A DNA stretch of 64,000 bases from Megamerina dolium. Taxonomy: Eukaryota; Arthropoda; Insecta; Diptera; Megamerinidae. Below, in pieces: positions 49,140 through 60,566 of the stretch. The notes beneath the pieces are model-generated. The model saw nothing but the letters and a program-made list of their open reading frames with translations, was not told the origin of the DNA and searched no databases. Where the stretch lies: the NCBI GenBank assembly GCA_963854835.1, contig OY978526.1, positions 61,504,649-61,568,648 on the forward strand, written 5' to 3'. The translations under genes and the position numbers were made by a program. Numbering within the stretch: position 1 is the first letter of the stretch; the number at the start of each line of letters is the position of its first letter.

Positions 49140-49141
<2 letters not shown>
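48795..49141 (+). mobile_element. tRNA-derived SINE, best-preserved copy, short-3' form
   Basis: Plus strand, 347 bp. A-box region TAGCTCAATGGTTAGTGCG (48805-48823) and B box GGTTCAATTCC (48848-48858), spaced as in Pol III internal promoters. Body: CTGTCGGCAAGCAATTGG, TTCTTCCGGCAGTAACAACT, GTGACAAAGCTCAGAAAAAG, CCGTTCGGAACCGGC. 3' end: CCAATGAGCCCTTTGGGGCT and AAGTGCCAC. A (TA)n tail follows at once. It serves as the reference for the other copies. Confidence 0.92.

Positions 49142-49208
<67 letters not shown>
49142..49208. repeat. (TA)n tail of the SINE
   Basis: Perfect TA repeat joined directly to the SINE 3' end. Confidence 0.92.
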
Positions 49209-49212
<4 letters not shown>

Positions 49213-49650
49213 TCATTATTAAAAATTGTTCTTAATTATTAATTATTATTCATCGACATATTACCAACAAATTCTGAAAGAGCAAATTACCGTAAAATTA
49301 CACTCTTGCGTTTTAAATTTCAACTTGTTTTGAAAATGTCTGTTTTTTATTTAAACCATGCAGTACTTACCTATATTATTCGTAATTTACACCTAAATCA
49401 ACAAGCGGATTATATTACTTCGTAGTTCATCTTTATTTCTATGTAATATAAAATTAACTCTATTGTCCCTTTAACACAACTTTTGAACTACAGATATTAA
49501 CTAAAAGGATTAAAAATATACTTATACTTGTGCATACGTAGTCATATATTGTAACCCTCTTAACACTAACAATATTTTAAGCCTTTATATTGAGCTTGAA
49601 CATTAAATGTCTCGCCCCTTTTCAACCCTCCATCAACTCTTTAATATGGT
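49209..49650. other. AT-rich DNA, nothing recognised
   Basis: Spacer between two TA tracts; no signal. Confidence 0.45.
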
Positions 49651-49651
49651 A

Positions 49652-49683
<32 letters not shown>

Positions 49684-49738
49684 GTATATATATATGTATA
49701 TATATATGTATATATATATGTATATATATATGTATATA

Positions 49739-49819
<81 letters not shown>
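49651..49819. repeat. (TA)n tract with a 12-bp higher-order period
   Basis: G interrupts the TA repeat at exactly 12-bp steps (49672, 49684, 49696, 49708, 49720, 49732, 49744), so GTATATATATAT is itself a tandem unit of about seven copies. Pure TA follows. Confidence 0.92.
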
Positions 49820-49822
<3 letters not shown>

Positions 49823-52109
49823 ATAATAAAAACAAAAACAAACGTAGCAATGTCAAATACCTTCATGAATATATATAGGTACATATACAAAAGGATACTA
49901 GAAAAGTATGTAAGTATATGAACAAATTAAAACTATGCGCTTACGTGCACAAATACAATAAGAGCTTTATTCCTGTGTCGTAGTATGCTGAAAGAAGTAT
50001 AGAAAAAAATGGAGTAAAAGATATTGTTATAAATATAGTTGGTTGAGCCCATTGCTTCGATATGCATTTGCAAAGGGTTTTACCATCATTCTATTCACAT
50101 TACTAGAAGTTGGTTGGTAACACAACCAGAGCAGGATACATAAAACAAGTTCAAAAACATCGTTTCAGGTATTGTGCTGTTGTAGGTTTGTTATCATTCG
50201 CTTCATCTATATAAAAAGCAAATTTGTGGCGCTAAATGGATTTTATCGCACTCCATGTATATATCCTTAATATTTTCCTCTTTTGTTTGCCATCATATTT
50301 TGGTAAAGAAAACGAAAAAAAAAAACATAAATAAAAATGTTGTATGATTCCTTTTTAAGATCTAACAGTTTCAGCAAATTCTCGCAATAACAAAATATAC
50401 GTTAAATAGAATACCAACTTCGCAATTAACAATTTTATACAAAACAGAGGGCTTTTACTAACTATTACCTAGCAATAAAAAAAAACTGAGTAAAACAATT
50501 TTTGAATTTACCTCTAACCCGAACATTTCTTTGAAATATAGTTATGCCTAGTCAGTTTAGTCAATACTGTATGTATATTTACTCACTGAGATCTGCTTAC
50601 ATTATTCGATTACGTATTGGTATTGTTGGAATTTTCCAACAATTTGCGGCTTCTTATCAATGCTACAACACATATAGGTTAATTTAAGAACTGATAAACT
50701 GCGACATCCAATCTCAAAAGTCAAAATTTGTAATTATGCGCTGAATTTTTTTTTTTTTAATAAATGCTGAGAATGTACCGGATTTAATCCGAAAATAACA
50801 AATTTGAATATGTTAGTTTACGCCCCTTTAAATGATGTCTAACTGCCCATTTGCTTTGGCATTGACCACCTACTGACTTAAAGTAAAAAATAATCTCAAA
50901 TAGATGCAATATTTAAACCAATAAACCTCAGAATTAACTCTCTACATATTTTATCACTTAAAATTACTGTGAATTCAACCTGTGTAAAGGTTTTACTATC
51001 CATTTTAAGACAATAAACCCTCAAAATGAACTTACTGCAACCTTTTTCACTTAGAATATAATTGCAAAATTAGTCCAAAAGAGCTAACTGTTATATAAAA
51101 GCTATGGTACTCTATATTTTGTGGGTAGAGTGTTGGTGGTTGATGGTGGAGATGGCTTTGGATCAACCATCATGATACATTTGTATATCCAAGTAGTCTG
51201 CATAAAAAAGGGGTTGCACATAATCAAGGCAAAAGTTATTTTTTGTTTGGTTTATTTTTTTGCTTTTCTTTTCTTTTTTGCTGATAAAATGAAAATCACA
51301 AAAAGTTTAAAATTTACCAATTCAAACATTAAGGAACACACCAACAACTTTAAGCCATTAAAAGTGTAATGAACTTATCTAGGCGGATGTGCTTAAATAG
51401 ACGTTGTCACAGACAGGTAAGTGGGGTTTTCGAAATAAATTCATTGAAGCTAAGTAAAGAATTAAATAAATTTTACTTACATAAGGAATATGTATATAGT
51501 TGAAAATCTGAATATACCCTTAGGGTGTTACTAATGAAATTAGCAATTGATTGTCAATTTCATTCGCATATATGCGTGTTTGATATAAATTCATTTAATT
51601 TTATTTATAGCCATTGACTTTAAAGTGCAGAAAGAATGGACAGATAAAGAAGAAGAGAAATAAATACATTATTGTATGTATTTTCAAGTGTTCATGCGTC
51701 TAGTCGTGTCAACGTCAGCAGCAGCGGCAATATGTAGCATAAAACTACTTGACTTCCACCACCTTTGATTATCATAATTTGTGTTCATAGCCGCGAGCAT
51801 TTTTCTCTATAAATTCAATCAAGTGTTTAATGATTTGCTCCTTTTCCCCGCTCTGACTCCCATCAACTATATATACGGTATATTAGGGCTTAATTAAACT
51901 CTATATGTCAAATCTAATATACACAACATTCATGTTGGATTTTTAGCTGACTAAAAATAAAAAAAAACAAGTCCCTCAATATACAGCACTGAGTCAATAA
52001 ATGACCACATTTGGCGATGGATATGGTGTTCACTTTCGCTTAATCAACCGTATGTGCATGTGTCTTTGCTGTTGTCTGGCTTACTGTCTATATGTCAGTA
52101 AATATACTT
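49820..52109. other. AT-rich DNA, nothing recognised
   Basis: Two diverged ~95-bp repeats around AATAAACC...CACTTA lie at about 50910-51060. A CAGACAGGTAAGT donor-like string lies near 51407-51419. No exon can be supported. Confidence 0.4.
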
Positions 52110-52136
52110 CTGTCTGTCTGTCTGTCTGTCTGTCTG
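52110..52136. repeat. (TCTG)n microsatellite
   Basis: About six to seven TCTG units. Confidence 0.95.
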
Positions 52137-52140
52137 CCTA

Positions 52141-53743
52141 TCTACACAATTAGTCATCAATCCATCCATACTTTACGCAGAAAAATATACACATGTTTCA
52201 TGTTTTCTTTCCTCTCTAATGATATTGAAAGTGGGCGCCACAGAGTGCAAGTTAGCTGCGCCCACTTCATTTTTTATTGTTGTTGTTTATTTATATTATA
52301 TTTTATTTTATTCTTTGTGCTTGTTGTTTTTGTAGGATTTGTTAATTTATATTTTAAATGTATGAGTATTTTTTTACTAACTCTTCTTAATTTAGTATTT
52401 ACTTTTGCTGTTATCTCTATAGTAGCTTCCACTGTGGAGCATTGTTTTTTTTTTGCAAAATTAAAAACAAAGGAAAAAATAAAGAAATAAAACTATATTC
52501 ATTGAAAACATTGTTAATTAATTAAATGATTAATTAAATTGTGAATTGTATACGTAATTGTGGGTAATTTTTTTTTCTTTATTATTTTTATTCTTTCAGT
52601 GATATTCGTTTTGTTGAATTGATGTAAAGATTAATTAGATTGAATTAAATTTATATGTTTTAGTTTATAGCATTTGCTTCTATCAACTGACATGACAACA
52701 TGAAATGACAACACGATTTCATAAGCAAAATGGCATTATAATTATCGCCGTACGGCCAACTACGCTGACACTAATCAACTGATTTTGGCTTTGTGTAACG
52801 CCAAAATCAGGAATCCACACAAATAAGCCCATAACTGCCCAGGAATCGCCACTAGAGCAGATATATGTATGACCGACCTTCATTAATTTTTACTTGCTGA
52901 CATTTCTTCCGCATCTTAGTGGGGCTCTCCACGACACAATTAGTTTATTAGTTGGGAAATACATCGATTTTGTATGAGAGTCACAGTCTTCTCTACGGGC
53001 GATCCCTAATGAGCTATAGAATTTTTTTCGATTTGTTTTATGTTTTTCGTGCATTTTGTAGAAAAGCCTCTAAGGATTAAAGTTAAGGAGTAAAAATATT
53101 CATGAAAAATATTGAGTAATAAAAATTAATGAGTGTCGATCATAAATTTTACCTCACTAGGGCACACTTTGGGGGTAGTGGGAGTGAAATTTATAAAAAT
53201 TTGAATTTTGTAGGGGAAAGAAAAGGTATCTGATCAGTTATACAATTTATCCTACTAGAGGCGATTCTGATTCTGTTTAGTTTAAAATGTTTAGTCACGC
53301 CAATCCTAAATTCGAATACAGCAACTCCAAATAAGCATAGGAATATTTTTCTGGGCTGATGGAAAAAACCACTTTGTATTTCGTGAGTTTCCTGCCTCAA
53401 TTTTAAAGAAATAAGAATCTATGTTACCTCCAGTGCCGTTTTCAGGCTACTATGGAAGATGTTGACTCTTTTGAGGATTTTGCCCCTATTATGGGCTCAA
53501 ATTGCTTAAGTTGCCTGAGAAGCAGCTGTGACATCAAACTCGAATGCAACTGAACAAGCAACTGTTAATTAACAGTTGCTTCTTAGACGACGCAACTAGA
53601 TCCGTCCGTAATAGGGACATTATTCTCGCTCTTAATATGGAAATTTTTCATGTTCATAAAATGGAGCCATTAAATAGAAATAAGCTATTTATGAATTTTA
53701 AAAAATATCGACCAGTTTCCAGTTAATTTTGGCATTATTCAGT
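52141..53743. other. AT-rich DNA, nothing recognised apart from small palindromes
   Basis: Small hairpin GATTTTGGC...GCCAAAATC at 52781-52808 and the 26-bp palindrome listed separately. No gene. Confidence 0.45.
53556..53581. repeat. Perfect 26-bp palindrome, no spacer
   Basis: AAGCAACTGTTAA is followed immediately by its exact reverse complement. The unrelated flanks do not extend the pairing. Confidence 0.9.
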
Positions 53744-53964
53744 AAACAAACAACGCATATTATATTGTGATTAGACCAATATTTTTACGTTCATTCTATT
53801 GACGATGGCGTTGAAGTAACAAATATCGATATTCGTAGACACTTTCACAATCAAACAAACAACGCATAGTATATTAGATATTATAGGGGTTTAGATCTTT
53901 ACGTTCGATTTATTGAGGATAATGATGAAGTGACAAATAACGATCTTCATCGACACTTTCAATT
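53744..53964. repeat. 109-bp tandem duplication, diverged
   Basis: Two units both starting AAACAAACAACGCATA (53744 and 53853) share TTTACGTTC..ATT and GACACTTTCA at the same offsets but differ at many sites. Confidence 0.75.
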
Positions 53965-54130
53965 GCATACTTAAGTCACAATTTCGTTCATGTGTATTGT
54001 GATTTTTAAGACTTGAAGTACCCAGCACGACAGAGTCAAACTGTGCTGGATTACTGGTGACTAGAGCATCGTATTTTATAACAAATCTGGAATTAACTTC
54101 AGGTATACCAACACTACGTTAGTGCTACTA

Positions 54131-54490
54131 GGTTAGGTTAGGTTAGGTTAGGTTATTGTGGCTGTCCACTCTCTGAGTGACACAGACTAGAAAGGCCGGA
54201 AAGGTCCATCGCGACATCATCGATCACATGATCTGGATTTGGACAGTATTTGAAGGGACCTAACGACAGAACGATTGTGACTCCACTTTTTCTGAGCTTT
54301 GACACAGAGCTCTTTAAAAGTATTTTACATGGCAAATTGTTACAACTGGAGAAATAGTCAATTACTTGCCGACAAATGGACATCGTTCGAAAGAAAAATC
54401 TTTTCGATATAACAGTTGCCTTAGTCGAGATTTGAATCCACGACCTGCGGATCAGGAGGCCAACGCACTAACTACTGAGCTGTGGCACCC
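54131..54490 (-). mobile_element. tRNA-derived SINE, long-3' form with (AACCT)n tail
   Basis: The minus strand has head GTGCCACAGCTCAGTAGTTA, GATCCGCAGGTCGTGG, body TTGTCGGCAAGTAATTGA and AAAGCTCAGAAAAAGTGG, and the long 3' end TCACTCAGAGAGTGGACAGC. It ends CACAATAACC and five AACCT units, on the plus strand (GGTTA)5 at 54131-54155. The GCCACAATA end is the same as in the 38.7-kb copy. Confidence 0.88.
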
Positions 54491-57079
54491 TATTAGTTGC
54501 AGATTTGATCAAAGAAATTTAAAGTAAATTCAAGACAATCCATGTCAAAATTCGACGAAACCAAGTGACAGCAAAGAATGCTAGACTATTATTTCATCCA
54601 TAACCTAGTAGAAATTACTGTGAACAATCCTTTTAGCTCTACTCGCTATGAATAAACAATTTGTTGCATTCAAATATAGACATAGTGGAATTTATAAAGC
54701 ATCTCAAAGTGTAAGCAAGCAATCATATTGTTCACACCTTATTCTTAAATAATCTAATTGTAACTGAATATTAATAAAATTGATATTTTTTTACTCTCGA
54801 CGAATAATAGTTCTTCTATTTTATTTTTTATTCGTTCGAATTATAATTTTATTAATTTATTCTATTTTTATAAAAAATTACTAAATTTATACAATAACTC
54901 ATTCATTATCACGCCACCCTATGTTGCTTATTAAAATGCCACTCAAAATGCTTATTGCTTTAGATGTTGTTTTTATTTATTTATTATTTAACACGAATAT
55001 ATGTGTGTAATTAATTAATGAAACTAAAATCAATCAATAAGAAGTAAAAAAAGCATACATATTTGAAATAGTTTTTCATGTATTGTATTTCTTGTACGTT
55101 TCCCCAAAATATTATACTAAAGTACAAGCATACCATGATTTAAATTCACATTAGTAGTTCTAATAGGTACATACATTTTATTTTCTGTTCAATGGTTGCA
55201 TTATCAAATACAAATGTACCATGACGAAAACAATAAATTACACTTCATTTATATGTTTGTATGTTGAAGTAATAACAAAAACTTAATTTATGTATTACTG
55301 AAATGGGCAAATCGACTGCATGTTCAATTCCAACGGGGTACATCGACAATCATTTTCTTACTCATACATGCATTTATTTATAGGAAACCGCGAATTGCGG
55401 TACTTTGATAAGATCAATATTGTATCTATAGAAAGTTTTAGAATCGGAATAAGTAAAAGTTATATACACGATGGTTGTTTGACAAATAGTGAGCCTAGGG
55501 AATAGATTGCGATTGATTTCCTACTGATGTGTAAAACATAAGTATTTTAAATGTTAGATCTCTAAATTTCAACTAGATGTTCAATTCTTCATCTTCTATG
55601 CCATCAGTAAAATACTGGACAGCTGAATTTAAAGTTTTTCGTACAAGTATTTTTTATCATCAGCGAGTGCGCTTCGAAAGCGCTGATAATTGACGATTGA
55701 CAACTGAAGCTTCTAGTGATTAATAAAACTCTGGATATATCCATATAACTCATTATTTTAAGTATATCGGTAGATTTTTAATTTAAAACGATCTAGCCCA
55801 CAGAAGATTTTCTACTGAGTCAAAATATGTTTTGATGAACGCCATAAAATTTACCAAGCTTCATGTTTTGTTGGTAAAAATAATTGATGATTCCCTTTAT
55901 TTTAATTTTCTATATGCGGGTTGTGGCACCTTAATATACATTATTCATGTCTTTATCACCATAAGAAAACAACTTGATTGCCAACAATTTCAACTCATTC
56001 CAACATTACATATATGTGTGGAAATATAGAGGATAATCTAAAATTAAATTCACAACGACAGAAACTTACACATGCCATGCACATCTACAGGAAAAAACCA
56101 TTCACAAATACTCATACATGTCTGCACATATATTCTTTTCGATTTCAATTCAAATTTGAAAATCAAAATGAACATAATGATAGAATGATTATAAGATGAA
56201 TTGTGTTCACGAACTTCGGTTTCTTTTATAATAACAACAATATCACTACCACTATTCATTGTGTCAATATTTGTGCATTATGCACCGGAAATGTTCACAC
56301 ACTCACGCACACATAGAAAAAGGCACTATCAAACATAATATGAACACAATCAAACACAATCAACTATTGAATTCATAATGCAACAACAGTGCAACGGAAC
56401 TGGTCAAGTAATGATAATTATACTGGTTCTCTTGGAATTAATGACTCGGTTCTTCTGTGATTACCTTTTCTCTGTCATTTTGAATGGGAGGAAAGCAATC
56501 GTGTGAATTCGTTTTTGCTTTCGATCTTTGCGTAGTTGTTCCTACAAGTGCCTATTCACACACACGTTTGTACGTTTGAATTAAGTTTTTAATCAAAACT
56601 TTTCATTGACTGGCGGTCTGACTTAACTGACTCTCAGTGCATTACCTTTAACCAGATATAAACTAGTACCAAGGAAATGAAGTGACAATACCGTTCGTTC
56701 AACTATTACAAAAGAAAACCCAAATATATACTTTCAACTTACACTTTCTGAGATATCTTGTCTGCTATAGCAAATTTGTTTTTATTTATATATATACAGT
56801 ATTTCTAATGTCAAATTCTTATTATCCTGTTGTAACTCACTATGTAACCAGCTACAAAAAGCAATTCACTTATACTTAGTTAACAGAGTACGAGTATTTT
56901 CTCGTATTTACACACACATATGCATATGTGTGAGCGCATACGTGCAAGAAAAATTTAATAGAAGTTCAATTATTAAAAAACAATTTCTTCTATTCACATA
57001 TGTTGGCCGCTGTTATTGATGTTGCTGCTGCTGCTGCATTTGTCTCGTGTTAGTATGTGGCATGGAGAAGTATTGATAT
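54491..57079. other. AT-rich DNA, no gene supported
   Basis: Open frames of about 60-75 codons exist (for example 55320-55505) but show no motif or homology I recognise. Confidence 0.4.
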
Positions 57080-57291
57080 ATTAGGGCTGTTCAGAATCTT
57101 GTACAAATGGTCTTGCATCATTGCAATTGCAAAATGGTGTAGTAAATTTTTGCTTTACACTAACAAAATATACAGTCGTGCATTTACTACACTCTTGCAA
57201 CGACGCAACACCAAAAACCCGTAGGTTATGTATGCAACACTGAATTGCAAACTAACAGCTGATCAGCAACAAAATAAAAAAAAAACTGAAA

Positions 57292-57408
57292 ATGGAAGGC
57301 GAACAAATCAAAAAAAGAATAAAACGAGACAAACCAAATAAGAAATGGTTAGAGGAAGAGGTGAAGCAAATTTTGGACTATCTGCAGGAAGCTCCAGAAA
57401 TTTACTGA
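57292..57408 (+). pseudogene. N-terminal fragment of a lysine-rich, possibly SANT/Myb-like protein
   Basis: A 38-codon frame, MEGEQIKKRIKRDKPNKKW, then LEEEVKQILDYLQEAPEIY, ending in TGA. The Trp followed by acidic residues and a short helix is like the start of the SANT/Myb-type DNA-binding proteins carried by PIF/Harbinger transposons. That resemblance is weak and is inference. The frame ends at the internal-deletion junction. Confidence 0.4.
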
Positions 57409-57424
57409 AATTATGAAGAGAATA

Positions 57425-57511
57425 TTTCATACCTTCGTTGCACATAATTTCATCAGCAGCTTCGTCAATTAAAGAGTCGACTATTTGCTCCTTACAGCTT
57501 TTTTTCGGCAT
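57425..57511 (-). pseudogene. N-terminal fragment of a second transposon gene
   Basis: On the minus strand ATG at 57511 begins MPKKSCKEQIVDSLIDEAAD and continues EIMCNEGMKY. Beyond that the frame only reads the back of the facing gene. No family recognised. Confidence 0.35.
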
Positions 57512-57739
57512 TTCTTCTAATTTGTGCGCAATTTTAACATCAAAATAATTTGCTATTTCACCAATCAGCTGTGAATAGCTTGGCTTGCAACAAGTAAGGC
57601 AAAGTAAACAAAAAAGTCGTTCACAATTGATGATAAATATTTACAATTGCACGAATTTGCAATCTTAAATGCACAAGATTCTGAACAGCCCTATTGTATT
57701 TGAACGTCGTTATATCTACATACACGTATATCCGTGTCA

Positions 57740-57981
57740 CTCATTTGCTGCAAGACCGGCATAAGTCAAAAAAATCGATTTTCCATAAAACGCGTTAGAA
57801 GTTTTCAACTGACTCCAACCGTACGCGGAAAACACGGAAAAAATTCTCTTCTCAAGCGGAGCATATAAGAGGTATTCATATGAATTTTTCACTCAACATG
57901 AAGTATGATATAACGAACAATTCTGCAGCATTAACTCAAAAATCACGTTTTTTGATTTATGCCGGTCTTGCAGCAAATGAG
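57740..57981. mobile_element. 242-bp MITE-like element with ~44-bp inverted ends
   Basis: The left arm 57740-57784 begins CTCATTTGCTGCAAGACCGG and the right arm 57938-57981 ends CCGGTCTTGCAGCAAATGAG. The arms are complementary with a few mismatches over about 44 bp. The centre has no gene, although a GC-richer stretch (CCAACCGTACGCGGAAAAC) stands out. No target duplication was found, so the class is unknown. It lies 47 bp from the element before it. Confidence 0.7.
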
Positions 57982-60566
57982 CGATGTGTAGATAATAGAT
58001 GTCATATTATTATTGTTGTTGTGGCATGCTGTACTGTGGGAAAGTGCGCACATATGAGCATGTGCATCCATATATTATATTTATTTTGTTAGATTACCCT
58101 ATTTCGTCCATCCATAATTTATTGCCAACGTGTGTATCTGATAATTTAATTTTTTTTTATTAAAGAAAATAAGCCACTGGCAAAATGTGAAAATATTAAT
58201 TTATGAATATATTGATTTATGTATATTTATATATCTACAATATTCCTATATGCATATTTATAATATTTGATTATTAGATTTTCATGTAACAACAACCCTT
58301 GCTTACATTTACATTCCCACATATGCATATATAATTACATACATATTTATTTTGGGGAATCTTTTCCAGCTTTGGGTAAATGAGATGAAAAGGAAAACAC
58401 ATGCATACGAGGATGTTATCATTAAGTTTGTAGAGCTTATTTGGCAATTGTCGTTGCCCTCTATGACAAATACATTTTTAACATACATATCACTTTTTGA
58501 GAGTCTTGTATATATTTCTATTATTAATAGTCTATTGCCTTTTTCGAGTAGAAAACCCCAATCCATAGAACAATATTGTAATTACCCAAACCTTCATAAT
58601 AAACCGAGTGCGATTAGTACTATTTATTTACTCATAAAAGTAATTATTGATAATATTATTTAATATGGATCTTTTCAATGTCGATCATCATAAAGATTTC
58701 TCTATTCTCACAGAAATTATATAACACGATGTTCACAATACGTTACAAGTCGTACAAAAAACAAAAAATCTCTCATACATCATGTTACTTACATATTTCC
58801 ATTGTAAAATCTACCAGATGTTCAATTATCTTATTTTCTTTTCATTTCTTTTACATTACGGGAACATATACATATACATATACATACGAGTGTACGAGTA
58901 TATATACGCATTCAACAAAATTTCCGCATATCGAATGGAAAACAGTGATTTCACCCTCTTATTAAATAATTCTCGAATACTGCCGCTATTATTTTTCTAC
59001 TTAAATTTTATCATAATAACATATATAGGTACATATACCATAGTATGTATTTATGAATGCCAAGTTGAGCACGATCTCGATTAATTTATGTAGATCATCA
59101 AATCAAAACTGAATTTAAATATATGTAATGCCTGATGTCTGATGCCTTCGTAGTTTTTCCAATGCGTACAGTAGAATAGCTTAGAAATGGACGATATTAA
59201 ATATAACTGCAGATTTTTTCATTTGGGGGCAATCATGATGAGATATTTATAAAGTCCGGTTTTCATTCTTTGAGGGAGGGCTCGCATTCATTCGTTTACT
59301 TCTCCCAAAGTTCCGCATGTGATTATGAGATATTTTTCACATAATCTTCAGACTGACGTCTATTAAAAATACTATTTAAATTTCAATTAAAGCCCCATTT
59401 AGGCTTCAGTATATTACATATAACAACACAGGCTTAGTACTATTCGAAGAATTTTCCGGTATCATTCCTTTTCACATACATATCGATCTCGTCACAATCA
59501 TGGCTTTCAAGTTCTATATGCTCGCAAAAGTGTTAATACATTAACCACTTCAAAACAGCATATTATCTATTCTATGATTTTTAAGCTGTACGCTAATATA
59601 ATCTTTCGCTTTATATCTACATATGTGCACATATGTATGAAGAAATACTCCATGGATTCCTCTTTAATTAAGAAATTTCATATTTGGAATTTCTTTCAGA
59701 CATTTCATGGACTACAATATAGTACAATAAACGTTACATACGTATGTACGACTACATCTACTTATGTGTGATCTTGTACAACTACAACTGCATAGCCATG
59801 GTGCATGATCATGATCTCAAGTGAACGCTGCCAATCATCAAAATCAACATCGCCATTAATATATACATATGCATCTATTAAATGTGTATTATACTACTAC
59901 ACATACAATGTAATTTAAATGGTATAAATATATTCATATACATAATACCGGTCGTTGCCGTTCACAAATACAATTAGCCGGATGCTGCTGTTCTTTCTTC
60001 TTTTGCTTCCATTATGGAGGAGGAGCAAAAAAACATATAAAATATAGTACTTTCTACTTAATTCAGTAGTGAATGTGGCTCGGTGTGGTCAACTGCACAA
60101 TTATTTAAATATAATATTATTATGGAGAAACAACATATTCATCATGATCAAATGATCAACGTACATAAACTGCCACTGCATCGTTTTACTGTGCAGACTT
60201 GTTACATTGTTACTTGTGGGCATATATATTTGAGCAGCAATAAAGCATAATTTAATGATAATTAATTGTTTAACATTTGTAAAGTTACATATGCCAAATT
60301 TAATTATTTTCCTAATTTATGCTGTCATAGTGTGGATCCCTTCTACGCACTGAAGACTTGGTCGATGCAAAAATTAAGGACAATAGACATATCACCCATT
60401 GACCTAAAAGAGTATTAGATTTTGGAATATTCTCGGGTTATTTGAGGAGGTGTAAATTTAAATAATTCAACTCAATTGCTATATTAACGTTATTCAATAT
60501 TTTTATAATTTGCTTGATTTTCTGCAAATATATTTTATGCATCTATTCTATGAAAACCAAAACATA
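57982..60566. other. AT-rich DNA, no gene supported
   Basis: Open frames up to about 100 codons (58352-58663, 58678-58965, 58782-59084) overlap one another and have no recognisable domain; composition explains them. Confidence 0.4.

Larger units (their letters stand above)
57083..57692. mobile_element. 610-bp DNA transposon derivative with two facing truncated genes
   Basis: Inverted ends: AGGGCTGTTCAGAATCTTGT (57083-57102) and ACAAGATTCTGAACAGCCCT (57673-57692) are exact complements over 20 bp. The flanking bases read ATT on both sides (57080-57082, 57693-57695). A TA duplication is equally possible if the ends begin with GGGCTG, so the superfamily (PIF/Harbinger-related or other) is not decided. 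Inside, the starts of two small genes run towards each other and both are cut near 57410-57425, as if the middle of a two-gene transposon was deleted. Confidence 0.75.

Noticed and set aside
51407..51419. CAGACAG/GTAAGT donor-like site
   Set aside because: No open frame of quality ends there and no matching acceptor is supported.
54131..54155. Interstitial telomere (TTAGG)n
   Set aside because: It is the tail of a SINE, as the 6.3-kb copy with its exact target duplication shows; flies also lack TTAGG telomeres.
58352..59084. Three overlapping ~100-codon frames as a small gene
   Set aside because: Different frames over the same AT-rich stretch, no motif, low-complexity Tyr/Ile runs.
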